This document shows, one piece after another, positions 51,585 to 60,687 of a stretch of 64,000 bases of DNA. Numbering within the stretch: position 1 is the first letter of the stretch; each line of letters opens with the position of its first letter. The stretch is from Lachnospiraceae bacterium (GTDB lineage Bacteria > Bacillota > Clostridia > Lachnospirales > Lachnospiraceae): contig JAAVHZ010000004.1 of assembly GCA_014799465.1 (NCBI GenBank), positions 26,131 through 90,130 of the forward strand, read 5' to 3'. The translations under genes and the position numbers were made by a program. Under the pieces are notes generated by a model. That model made no database searches, had not been told where the DNA came from, and saw nothing but the letters and a program-made list of their open reading frames with translations.

Positions 51585-52607
51585 TTAGACTTTCCTACCA
51601 TGAAACATATTTTTATAGTAAATCTTTGCTTTTATTCCATATACACTTTTAGCTGCAAAATAATATAAATATACAGACAATTTTTGCGGTAATTTTAACC
51701 TTAAATAATATTCTATAGTCTTTGAAAATGACATTTTCTTTTTCTTTTTTTTAAGTGTCACAGATGATATTTTGTTAAAATAAAAATCATATTTCTTACT
51801 AAATGGATGACAGTTATTCTCATCCCAAGGTCTATTGGTGAATGTATCTATAAAGTGATATATAACAACATCATCACATACATTTCTTAAATCCTGTAAA
51901 GAATAAAATTTGTCACCTGCATCCTTCCACCCGAATCTTTTAAAATATTTTTCTGTTCCAAAAATCTCAAATTGTGCAAGATAATTATATTTAGGATTTA
52001 ATCTTTCAACATCATTTCTTAGGATAATTGATATAGGATCTTCTTCTGGAAGCATATATCTTCCAAATATATTTTTTAAATGATATATGAGTTTTTCCTC
52101 TACCCGTTTTTCTCTCCATACTGATAAGTCATAAACTATCACACCAGTATTAAAATGTTCGTTATTTCCTATACCTGCATATTTTTTATACCTTGAATAT
52201 ATTCCTTCCAGACCCATTGCACAAGGGTGACCTTTCAAACTCATTTTATCTAATTCTTCAATTGAACCATCTATAACTGTATCTGCATCTATTACAATAA
52301 ATCTGTTAATATCTTTTGGCAAAAAATTGCTTAACATTAATTTTACATATGCTGTATAACTCCCATTCCAAGGCTCTACATCCATTTCTTTCAGCATTTG
52401 AATAATGTTATTTATATCTATAAATTTAACAGTTCTTCTATACTCATGTACCATTTGGAATAATTGATTTTTACTTTTATCCGAAATACCTCCATCAAAT
52501 ATATATATATTAATCTCATCAACTTCTTTGTTATTATACATTAATGAAAATATTGATACAGCACCACAAATTATATAGTTTTCATCAAATATATATCCGA
52601 TATTCAT
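51585..52607 (-). CDS. Glycosyltransferase family 8
   Basis: VDEINIYIFDGGISDKSKNQL; RFIVIDADTVIDGSIEEL; NTGVIVYDLSVWRE. Confidence 0.9.
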   Translation of the reverse strand: MNIGYIFDENYIICGAVSIFSLMYNNKEVDEINIYIFDGGISDKSKNQLFQMVHEYRRTVKFIDINNIIQMLKEMDVEPWNGSYTAYVKLMLSNFLPKDINRFIVIDADTVIDGSIEELDKMSLKGHPCAMGLEGIYSRYKKYAGIGNNEHFNTGVIVYDLSVWREKRVEEKLIYHLKNIFGRYMLPEEDPISIILRNDVERLNPKYNYLAQFEIFGTEKYFKRFGWKDAGDKFYSLQDLRNVCDDVVIYHFIDTFTNRPWDENNCHPFSKKYDFYFNKISSVTLKKKKKKMSFSKTIEYYLRLKLPQKLSVYLYYFAAKSVYGIKAKIYYKNMFHGRKV

Positions 52608-52641
52608 AATTCACATCCTGATTTTTGATTTAAAATCCTTA

Positions 52642-52660
52642 AGTACTTTACTAAAGTACT
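52642..52660. promoter_or_regulatory. Perfect palindrome AGTACTTTA-C-TAAAGTACT in the leader of the polysaccharide cluster
   Basis: 9-1-9 inverted repeat between the promoter and the GT8 start. Confidence 0.6.
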
Positions 52661-52696
52661 GTGTCCAAGACATTGTCCTTCTACACGAATACACTA

Positions 52697-52725
52697 ATAA
52701 TACCTATTTATAGTGTCAGTGTCAA
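52697..52725 (-). promoter_or_regulatory. Candidate promoter for the polysaccharide cluster: TTGACA-17-TATTAT
   Basis: -35 at 52720-52725, -10 at 52697-52702, oriented toward GT8. Confidence 0.7.
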
Positions 52726-52899
52726 GATATATTGATTGACTAAAATGTCAAATTTTCACAAAATTACAAACTTTATCACTTATTTGCCCATATAATATCC
52801 AGACTTATAATTATTTCTTCTATGTTTTCCGCCAGAAAAATCATTCCCTAGCCTATTATATTTAATAAATTTATTATATCTATTTTCCTTTTTAAATAT

Positions 52900-53238
52900 C
52901 TAAAAATCAAATCCCACAATTGTTCCGTAACTTATCGCTTGATTAAAAATCCATTTTAGTTTAGCCAATTCTTCACATCTGCTATTTTCCATTAATTGAT
53001 TTATTACATCTAATGCAATCGGAATTTCACTAAGTTCCAGTACTTCCTCTTCATAATCATCAATAATTATATTACACTTTTCATTTATCTTATCAAAAAC
53101 TCCTAATTTATCCAACTTACTATACTGCTCATCATTTAATATTAGTTCTTCCATCTGTTCACTACTCTGAATTCCATAATCATAATCCCGCATAGCCTGC
53201 CTGTTCTTAGGAACTCTAATATATCTTTCTCTTATCAT
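52900..53238 (-). CDS. Hypothetical immunity-region protein
   Basis: Open ORF in the immunity array. Confidence 0.45.
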   Translation of the reverse strand: MIRERYIRVPKNRQAMRDYDYGIQSSEQMEELILNDEQYSKLDKLGVFDKINEKCNIIIDDYEEEVLELSEIPIALDVINQLMENSRCEELAKLKWIFNQAISYGTIVGFDF

Positions 53239-53283
53239 ATATCTCCCTGCTTAATTGCCACCTGACGCAATTCATATTTGCAA

Positions 53284-53391
53284 TTAATATCTTGTCCAAC
53301 CAAGTAAAAAGTTTTTAGAATCTTTAATATCCACAATATTCTGTATATCAAAATTATCATTTTTTAGTTCCAGTATTTTTCCATTAATCAT
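53284..53391 (-). CDS. 35-aa small ORF overlapping the upstream stop (ATGA)
   Basis: MINGKILELKNDNFDIQNIVDIKDSKNFLLGWTRY; not in supplied track; may be a gene remnant. Confidence 0.3.
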   Translation of the reverse strand: MINGKILELKNDNFDIQNIVDIKDSKNFLLGWTRY

Positions 53392-54047
53392 ATTAACCAA
53401 TTTTTATCTTTTGAATATAACATAATATTAGAATTTGCATATAATGGCACTCTGAATATTAACAATTTAACTTGTTCTGTCAATCCCTGAATACATTTTA
53501 AATCAGCCAGATTAAATGAATATTGTTCAAATGACATTTCAATATCATTTTCATCAAGCAGGATACCGCATATATATTCTTGAATAAAATCAATTTCTTC
53601 TATATTTTCAAACTTAATAATGTAAGTGTTGTGTAATCCTATATATGAAAATAATATATTATAACTCTTCTCTATTTTTTCAATAATACTTTTATTTCCT
53701 CGGGAGTTAAATATTTTTATTACTATTTCTATTCGTTTAAATTTATCATTTAAACAATTTACTAATTGTTTTTCAAAATTATGTTGAAGATTATTTAACC
53801 CAATATCAAAATCGTAATCCATGGATGTAAAATCTGAAGTCGCATAGAATGACAAATATAATCCATAAAATTCCAACTTCTGTTTTACTAAATCAAACGG
53901 AAAATAATTATTATATTCCAATTTATTGTTTTTTGTTCTAAACAACTGTCTCCTATCATACATAAAATTCAATTTTGTCATATTAAAAAAAATTTTTTGA
54001 TAAATTGTTTCATTATTATATGTATATATCTGTATTCCTTCACTCAT
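53388..54047 (-). CDS. Hypothetical immunity-like protein
   Basis: ATG overlaps the stop of an upstream toxin-tail frame. Confidence 0.55.
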   Translation of the reverse strand: MSEGIQIYTYNNETIYQKIFFNMTKLNFMYDRRQLFRTKNNKLEYNNYFPFDLVKQKLEFYGLYLSFYATSDFTSMDYDFDIGLNNLQHNFEKQLVNCLNDKFKRIEIVIKIFNSRGNKSIIEKIEKSYNILFSYIGLHNTYIIKFENIEEIDFIQEYICGILLDENDIEMSFEQYSFNLADLKCIQGLTEQVKLLIFRVPLYANSNIMLYSKDKNWLI

Positions 54048-54135
54048 ATAAATAATCTCCTAAATTGAAAATTCCTCCGTCACCTTCAATCAGATATTTG
54101 TCACCGTTTGAAACATTTACCATATACGCACCATC
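54040..54135 (-). pseudogene. Orphan C-terminal toxin tail remnant
   Basis: DGAYMVNVSNGDKYLIEGDGGIFNLGDYLYE* ending within the start of the next ORF; upstream in-frame TAG. Confidence 0.45.
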
Positions 54136-54142
54136 CTAAGCT

Positions 54143-54661
54143 TTAGTAATCACACAATACAAACTTTTGAAATTGACTAATATATTCTTCTGGAAATATA
54201 TTTGTTAACTCAGTTATTGTATATTTACTTAATACATCATTAACTATGCTAATAAAATATTCTTTCCAACCAAAATGATTTTCCCAAAAATCAGACTCTA
54301 TAATAGTAATCTGATAAAGAACCTCTCCATGATAATGTATACCATATAAAATCGGATAGTGCACTAATACGTTAGAAAGAACGGGTACTACATATTCTAA
54401 TAATTTTTTTTGTTCCAGACATACTAACCATTCATAAAAGGAGTAATCTTTCAATTCATTTTTTACAACATTAGTATAGTATATACCTCTAATCTCAAGA
54501 AAATGAGCAACCTCCTTTTTTGTCAATAGCTCACTTCCTTTTTTACTAAAATTATCCTTTAGTTCATTGCTAAGTATTATCCCTTTGTCAGAATTTTTAT
54601 ATAATTCAAAAATTTCTTCACTTTTTTTGCAATTTTCAAAATGTTCTTCAAATAAATCCAT
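54143..54661 (-). CDS. Hypothetical immunity-like protein
   Basis: 172-aa ORF in the immunity array. Confidence 0.5.
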   Translation of the reverse strand: MDLFEEHFENCKKSEEIFELYKNSDKGIILSNELKDNFSKKGSELLTKKEVAHFLEIRGIYYTNVVKNELKDYSFYEWLVCLEQKKLLEYVVPVLSNVLVHYPILYGIHYHGEVLYQITIIESDFWENHFGWKEYFISIVNDVLSKYTITELTNIFPEEYISQFQKFVLCDY

Positions 54662-54733
54662 TAGATTCTCCTTTTATAATAATGATGTTATCAATCAAGA
54701 CAGATTACTTTTTCATCATCTGCATAACAATTA

Positions 54734-54970
54734 TTATAACTCTTCTTTATATGGCGGTCGAACCATATTTAAAAAACATTCCTCAACTGCCCCGAATATT
54801 TTAAAATTTTTTCTTGCCATATTCAAAGATACCTTATTTGCTCCTATAATAACATCAGGAACATTTTGAGCTACTTCATCATATTGCCAAAAGCAAACTT
54901 CACAAATATCTGTAATTACATTATCTGAATCATCAATAGTTAAATAACCACAACAGGGACATCTTTTCAT
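54734..54970 (-). CDS. CPCC-type cysteine-rich protein
   Basis: MKRCPCCGYLTIDDSDNVITDICEVCFWQYDEV. Confidence 0.75.
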   Translation of the reverse strand: MKRCPCCGYLTIDDSDNVITDICEVCFWQYDEVAQNVPDVIIGANKVSLNMARKNFKIFGAVEECFLNMVRPPYKEEL

Positions 54971-55143
54971 AAAAATCTCCTTATAAATTTATTTTTATGC
55001 ATATTTCCCAATTTGTTCTAACCAATATGCTATTCCAGCTTCAGGTTTAAACATGTTCCTTCATTGGATAAAATTATGGAGTTGTTGAAGTCGGTTTCTT
55101 CTCTGGAAATTTTCTTGTCTTAATCCCCACATAAAAATTCTAA

Positions 55144-55410
55144 CTAGTTAGGAAGCCGCATAATATAAGCTTTTAATGCTCTTTCTCCCTTTTGTGTTTT
55201 TAATAAATCTAATGCATTTCTTCCATCAAATTTATGGAGTGGTGCATGCAACCAATTATATCCCTCATCATTTCCTAAAATAGTCAACACAACGTCAACA
55301 ATATCCTGTGGAACTTTTTCAATATATATATTTAATTTATCAAAGCACTTAACATACTTATTCCATTCATCCTCTTTATACTCTCTTGCAAAAAATTCAA
55401 GCATATCCAT
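55144..55410 (-). CDS. MbcA/ParS/Xre (DUF2384)-like antitoxin C-terminal protein
   Basis: VVLTILGNDEGYNWLHAPLHKFDGRNALDLLKTQKGERALKAYIMRL. Confidence 0.65.
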   Translation of the reverse strand: MDMLEFFAREYKEDEWNKYVKCFDKLNIYIEKVPQDIVDVVLTILGNDEGYNWLHAPLHKFDGRNALDLLKTQKGERALKAYIMRLPN

Positions 55411-55482
55411 AATTATATCACCCTCTTTGCGTTGAAAAGAATAATATTAACTCCTCCCTCTGTCCTTGTAGAGGGTGCAATT

Positions 55483-55530
55483 AAACCTCTTTATCTCCGT
55501 ATTATAGTACCTCTGACACATGTAGTAAAG
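55483..55530 (-). pseudogene. Decayed Rhs-core end (LYYMCQRYYNTEIKRF)
   Basis: Translation matches the Rhs signature YYLRARYYTPDTGRF. Confidence 0.65.
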
Positions 55531-55631
55531 TTCGTTTTCTGCTGTTCCTTGACAAATTTTATATATTTCCCGACATAAAAGTCAAACATTCATACAATCT
55601 ATAACTTTTATACCATATTTTATCCTATAAA

Positions 55632-55925
55632 TTAATCAACATAAAGAAACTCTCTTGTATATTCTGTTTCCTCAATTTTTAATTTCCCTTCCTCTAATCT
55701 AATAATCAAAGTAACTTTAGGCATTGTTTCTTTATCATTAATCAGCCCTTGTGGCTTTACACTACTTGGCTGTGCAAATGCACATTCATTACATGATAAA
55801 AGAAATTTTTGCATTTTCAATTTATCTACTGATATTTTATTTTGTTTATAGTTGTTTCTCACATATTCTATTGCTAATGCCTTTTGTAATTGTTTTTCCA
55901 TCATTCTTTGGCTTATTTTTTCCAT
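55632..55925 (-). CDS. Hypothetical protein
   Basis: 97-aa ORF. Confidence 0.4.
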   Translation of the reverse strand: MEKISQRMMEKQLQKALAIEYVRNNYKQNKISVDKLKMQKFLLSCNECAFAQPSSVKPQGLINDKETMPKVTLIIRLEEGKLKIEETEYTREFLYVD

Positions 55926-56004
55926 GTTACTAATCTCCTATTTCAAAAATATTATATTTTCTGATTGATAAACCTATTTAAAAAGATTTATGGAGTTGGA
56001 AGTC

Positions 56005-56463
56005 CTAAAATATAACCCTAGTAAAAAAATTCTTCCACTCATTAAATATCTTGCACTTCCATTTTTTTTGAAACGGCTTCACAAAATTTTTCCAATATTG
56101 TTTCAATCCTTTATTATTATCTATGACAATTTCCGGCAAGACATGTAACATATCCGCTATATCATATGCGATATCATACTCTTGAGCTAATATGTGTGTT
56201 TTCATGAGTTCTAACGCTCTAATAAAAAATTCTTTTATTTGCTTATCAGGTATCATTTCTTGCAATTCAGCTTCTTCGACTATTAATTGCCCTTTCCATT
56301 TTGGCATTAAACAATATATCATTTTGCACATTTCATCATTTCTAATATTACTATTTATAGCATTAATAATAATATCAATAACTTGAGAATTATTTTTATC
56401 TTTTATGTCAAAACGTATAAAAACAAATATTCTGTGCAAATTTTTCCACATACTTACTGTCAT
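56005..56463 (-). CDS. Hypothetical immunity-like protein
   Basis: 152-aa ORF in the immunity array. Confidence 0.5.
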   Translation of the reverse strand: MTVSMWKNLHRIFVFIRFDIKDKNNSQVIDIIINAINSNIRNDEMCKMIYCLMPKWKGQLIVEEAELQEMIPDKQIKEFFIRALELMKTHILAQEYDIAYDIADMLHVLPEIVIDNNKGLKQYWKNFVKPFQKKWKCKIFNEWKNFFTRVIF

Positions 56464-56511
56464 TCAGATTCCTTCTTTTATAATAATTTTTATAAATATA
56501 ATATCAATAAA

Positions 56512-57207
56512 TTATTTAGTTTCCTTACTAACGTTTTTCAAAATATCACTCATAATTCTTACAGCATTTTTGGGATATCCAATATCATCATATGGTATAG
56601 AATAGATTTCCTTTCCTTCAAGTATAAATTTTAGAATATACTTATTTAGACTTTTTTCTATATGATTGTATATTCTTCTGCTTTTGCGTATAAATCTATC
56701 AATCACTTTATTTCTTGGAATTATCCATTTAGAATCAAAATGCTCTATAATTAATGTATCAAACTCCTTTGGAAAACTTGGTTCAAACGTTTCACTAATT
56801 GGTATGGAAAAATAATATAAGTCATATTTTTGATACATCTCACCATTTAAAACAGCTTGTTCACATTCTTCTTCAATCCGTTTACTATCATAATATTCAA
56901 CATGAGCATCTTTATTACGCTCCAGCATACTTGCTAATATCCATGGATTAATTCCACACCACCTGCTTCCATAACCAAAATCCCAGTCTATAAACATTTC
57001 ATCATTAGTAGCAATACAACCTTTTCCATGAAGTATATATTTAATACCATTTACTTCAAATTCTGTTCCCCAATGTGTTTCCTTGTATTTCCAAAATTCC
57101 TCCTTTGATTTTAAATTTAGTCCCTTTAATAAATTGATACATACATAATTAACATTTTCTATGTATTCATTTATAATTATCCTTAATTTTTCTTCCATAA
57201 ATACCAA
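56512..57207 (-). CDS. Immunity-like protein, DUF6896-like
   Basis: WGTEFEVNGIKYILHGKGCIATNDEMFIDWDFGYGSRWCGINPWILASML; paralogous to 57232-57753. Confidence 0.65.
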   Translation of the reverse strand: MVFMEEKLRIIINEYIENVNYVCINLLKGLNLKSKEEFWKYKETHWGTEFEVNGIKYILHGKGCIATNDEMFIDWDFGYGSRWCGINPWILASMLERNKDAHVEYYDSKRIEEECEQAVLNGEMYQKYDLYYFSIPISETFEPSFPKEFDTLIIEHFDSKWIIPRNKVIDRFIRKSRRIYNHIEKSLNKYILKFILEGKEIYSIPYDDIGYPKNAVRIMSDILKNVSKETK

Positions 57208-57231
57208 CCCTGTTGACCTAATTTTAGTTTG

Positions 57232-57753
57232 TCAGCCTACCATCCAACAATTAACCTCCTTATTTCTTAACAGTTTCCACTTATCATTAAAATGTTCTAT
57301 TATAATAGAATCAAATTGCTCCGGAAATTGTGGTTTAAATGTTTCTTCTAATGGAATCGTATAGTAATATCGCCCATTAGAACAATACATTTCACCTTTA
57401 ATAACCGCTTCTTCACATTTTGACTTAATGAAATCTCCATCATAGAACTGAATATATTCACTTCTATTTGTTTTAAGTGTATTTGCAATAAACCAAGGGT
57501 CTATACAACACCAATGACTTCTTCGTCCAAAATCCCATTGTATGTATTTATTCTCATAATAAGCATCACACCCGGCACCATGAAATTTATAGTTAACTCC
57601 ATTTATATTTAATTCCCATACTCTTTGTTTACCCATATATAGGTATTTAGTAAGTTCAGTTTTATCTTTTAATTGTAAATTTTCAAGTAAATCAGTGCAT
57701 AATACAGCCACTTGTTCAATAACTTTTTGAAATTTGCCAAACCATCTTTTCAA
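57232..57753 (-). CDS. Immunity-like protein, paralogue of 56512-57207
   Basis: WELNINGVNYKFHGAGCDAYYENKYIQWDFGRRSHWCCIDPWFIANTL; listed start is a TTG continuing an upstream pretoxin fragment. Confidence 0.6.
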   Translation of the reverse strand: MKRWFGKFQKVIEQVAVLCTDLLENLQLKDKTELTKYLYMGKQRVWELNINGVNYKFHGAGCDAYYENKYIQWDFGRRSHWCCIDPWFIANTLKTNRSEYIQFYDGDFIKSKCEEAVIKGEMYCSNGRYYYTIPLEETFKPQFPEQFDSIIIEHFNDKWKLLRNKEVNCWMVG

Positions 57754-57840
57754 TTTACCATTTGGTATTTTTATTATCGCAGTCTCCTTACCAGCAATCT
57801 CCCTCGTAACTCCACTTTCTTTAATAGACTTATGCCAGCA
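57753..57840 (-). pseudogene. Pretoxin remnant KSIKESGVTREIAGKETAIIKIPNGKL in frame with the 57232 ORF
   Basis: Matches ICKSIKESGVTRKISGKVKSG in the 63.3-64.0 kb copy. Confidence 0.7.
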
Positions 57841-57860
57841 AGAAATTCTCCAGTGTTTAT

Positions 57861-58166
57861 TTAAATTATTTTTTCTAACGCAGGATTAAAAATCTGCATA
57901 ATTATTGCATAACCAATCATCTTAATTCCCTCATACATTTCTATTTCTTTTCCAACCCATAAACAATTAGGATAATCTTCTGGAGATATAAAGGTTATCA
58001 TTCCTTTTATTCCATCTGCACTATCCTCTATATTATAATAATGGTGCACACCTGTTGTTAAATATCCCTCTTGAATCATATGAGCTGGTCTATAACCCTC
58101 ATAAATATTATTTTTCCTATCACCAGTAAAGTGAAACATTGCTTCAACATCATACTCAAACTGCAT
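57861..58166 (-). CDS. Immunity-region protein with EF-Tu-like domain appearance
   Basis: YDVEAMFHFTGDRKNNIYEGYRPAHMIQEGYLTTGVHHY...ISPEDYPNCLWVGKEIEMYEG. Confidence 0.5.
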   Translation of the reverse strand: MQFEYDVEAMFHFTGDRKNNIYEGYRPAHMIQEGYLTTGVHHYYNIEDSADGIKGMITFISPEDYPNCLWVGKEIEMYEGIKMIGYAIIMQIFNPALEKII

Positions 58167-58337
58167 TAATATCTACCACCTTATTATAAAGTAGTAGTGT
58201 TTATAGTCCCTCTCCAAGGACTTATTCTATACCATTAAAAAATCTAACATATACGGTTCAACAACTGATGTACCTGACTTATACTTCAATTTGTATATTG
58301 GGACAAGATTAATTTTATTTAAACCGAACTGCTTATT

Positions 58338-58745
58338 TTAATTACTTTTCCCCGTTATTAAAAAATTGAATCCTTCACATACAATAAAATATATGAAATC
58401 ATAGGTTTTTAAAATTAAAAATCTATATTTTTGTTTTGATAAACCATACTCATCCAACCATCCGGTATCTAGCACCTCTACAAAATTACTCTCTAAATCC
58501 CATTCTTTCCAATTAAATATTTCATACTCTTCGCAGCGATAAAGTTTTACCCCATAGAAATTAAGTGAAACAAAATACCATTTATAATTCTGCAGTCCCT
58601 CTTTACAATACCGGCTACTTATATGAGCATTTATTGTTATATTGCCCAGTGATTGTGTAAATTCGTCTACAATTATAGAATCTCTATATTTTAATATCCC
58701 CAATTCTATTTCTAATGATTTGTTTCTAATATTCAAATTATACAC
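58338..58745 (-). CDS. Hypothetical immunity-like protein
   Basis: 135-aa ORF. Confidence 0.5.
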   Translation of the reverse strand: MYNLNIRNKSLEIELGILKYRDSIIVDEFTQSLGNITINAHISSRYCKEGLQNYKWYFVSLNFYGVKLYRCEEYEIFNWKEWDLESNFVEVLDTGWLDEYGLSKQKYRFLILKTYDFIYFIVCEGFNFLITGKSN

Positions 58746-58807
58746 TCCTCCTTATAATGTCAATCTCTCTATTTGAAATCAATACCCTTGGCTGCCGTAA
58801 CAGTGTA

Positions 58808-58855
58808 AAACCTCTTTATCTCCGTATTATAGTATTTCTGACGTATGTAGTAAAG
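58808..58855 (-). pseudogene. Decayed Rhs-core end (LYYIRQKYYNTEIKRF)
   Basis: Same signature and close nucleotide match to 55483-55530. Confidence 0.65.
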
Positions 58856-59007
58856 ACTATTTACAAGGCGGACGCAGAAAACGGACATATTGACACTGGT
58901 TTGTTCCTGCTGTTCCTTGGCAAACTTTTGAAAAAAATTTTATACTATTTCCCGTTTTAATTAAAAAACTTCATCTTTTAAAACTCATTTAATCTTTTAT
59001 ATAAATT

Positions 59008-59325
59008 TTATTTATTTTTATAACTTTTTATCAAATTAATAATTATTATTAAATGAATCAAAAATGAAGATATAGCACTTAATGTATTTGAGAAACAGGA
59101 TATTAGCACAAATAAAACTGAAAGTATGATTGGTGGTATAAAAAACAAATACCATTCACCAGGATGAATAATTATGTCAATGATAATTATTATAATCCAA
59201 AATATCCATGTTATAGCTAATGATAAAATCACTTTCTTCCCCCATTCTAATAAGTACGTCTTCTTGTATAGAAACGTATTGCTCAATAATATGTTGTACT
59301 TTCCCAAATATTTTCTTTTTACCAT
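59008..59325 (-). CDS. Hypothetical membrane protein
   Basis: Three hydrophobic segments. Confidence 0.4.
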   Translation of the reverse strand: MVKRKYLGKYNILLSNTFLYKKTYLLEWGKKVILSLAITWIFWIIIIIIDIIIHPGEWYLFFIPPIILSVLFVLISCFSNTLSAISSFLIHLIIIINLIKSYKNK

Positions 59326-59376
59326 TTGTTTTTTTAACAGGTTTGAAGAAACTTTAAATGTTATGGGCTACTTCTT

Positions 59377-59685
59377 TTATGGTTTACCATATCTAAACAA
59401 AGAAAATATTTTATAATACCATTTCTTTCTCCTTTGAATCTCATGATAAAAATTTCCACTTGTAACCTTCAATTGGACATCTCCATATTGCTTTTTAAAT
59501 ATCTTTATTTTTTCTGAATACATATAGCAGATAGTTTGATATAAATCATTTTCATTCTCAATCTTAATCATTTGATTTAAAACAAAAACATTTAACGGAA
59601 TTATATCTTTCCAAAATTTATAAAATTCATAACATGTCTTTATTCCTATAATATTTTTGTTTTTTAAAATAGAAACCTGTACCAC
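59377..59685 (-). CDS. Hypothetical protein
   Basis: 102-aa ORF immediately downstream of the Imm7-like ORF. Confidence 0.45.
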   Translation of the reverse strand: MVQVSILKNKNIIGIKTCYEFYKFWKDIIPLNVFVLNQMIKIENENDLYQTICYMYSEKIKIFKKQYGDVQLKVTSGNFYHEIQRRKKWYYKIFSLFRYGKP

Positions 59686-59687
59686 TC

Positions 59688-60083
59688 TTAACTAAAATCC
59701 TCGTCCTCTATAATAGGAACTATTGGAGACAACAAATTATCTCGATATATTTCTACCCTACCTCTTGCTAACCTATATACCATGAAATCATTATAACTGT
59801 CTTTATCCTCATCATTGTGTACATAAAGTAAACCATAACTTCCTTTAGCCACCTTACCAACTATTTCATAGAAAGAAATCACTTCCTTAACATCTGGTGA
59901 CATATGGTTTGTAAATAATAAAATTTCAATAAAACACTCTCCATTTACCCTTTTAATCTGCAGATTAGAATATTTCAATTTTTCTATCTCATCATTAATC
60001 TGCCTTAATATCATTTCTAAATTTTCTTCATCAGTTACTTCATAAGTTTCTCTTAATGTTATCCAACCATGAACTTCAACCAT
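59688..60083 (-). CDS. Imm7-like immunity protein
   Basis: MVEVHGWITLRETYEVTDEENLEMILRQI...GSYGLLYVHNDED...NDFMVYRLARGRVEIYRDNLLSPIVPIIEDEDF. Confidence 0.75.
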   Translation of the reverse strand: MVEVHGWITLRETYEVTDEENLEMILRQINDEIEKLKYSNLQIKRVNGECFIEILLFTNHMSPDVKEVISFYEIVGKVAKGSYGLLYVHNDEDKDSYNDFMVYRLARGRVEIYRDNLLSPIVPIIEDEDFS

Positions 60084-60140
60084 ACATTTATGTACCTCCT
60101 ACTACCAACCGAAGCCCCCCAATCGGGACAATCCCTGTTG

Positions 60141-60322
60141 TTATTCCAAGCACTCTTCGCTGCCTTCGCAAGTTTCAATAGTTTTTTCACCTGCTACTGT
60201 TGAGAATCTCTTTGATAAATTAATCTTTTTCAAATCTTCTTGCGTAGTCCACACAGAATTAAATTTTGCTCCAACTTGTTTTGCCGCATATAGTCTTCTG
60301 TTACCCAGATGCAAAAATGTTA
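60141..60322 (-). pseudogene. Orphan toxin C-terminal fragment
   Basis: RTDVTFLHLGNRRLYAAKQVGAKFNSVWTTQEDLKKINLSKRFSTVAGEKTIETCEGSEECLE*; no start or pretoxin in frame. Confidence 0.55.
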
Positions 60323-60342
60323 CATCTGTTCTTTAGCAGAAT

Positions 60343-60687
60343 TTAAATTCTTTTTTCCAGCAATTGCCTTAAATGTTTATCTACCATTTTTACTTTTCGT
60401 TCTAAAAATATAGGATGTGAAGTAAGTTCCGAATTATCTATAAAATCAGCATTTTCCCACCATTCTGGTAATTTCATTCTACTTCCATGTGTACACGATT
60501 TGCAATTACTACACCATGTCCATATTGTACCTCTGACAATTTCAAAACGATACATATATATATGGGCATTATTAGTATTACAAATTGGACACTTTATGGG
60601 AATTTGCAGCTCTTTATTGTCTTCTATCACTTCAATGATATCCATAATTTCGTATCTGCTATCATCCCACTTAATACTTTCTTCCAT
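60343..60687 (-). CDS. Zinc-ribbon-like immunity candidate (internal start)
   Basis: GGAGG then ATG 60687; CPICNTNN...CSNCKSC. Confidence 0.5.
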   Translation of the reverse strand: MEESIKWDDSRYEIMDIIEVIEDNKELQIPIKCPICNTNNAHIYMYRFEIVRGTIWTWCSNCKSCTHGSRMKLPEWWENADFIDNSELTSHPIFLERKVKMVDKHLRQLLEKRI

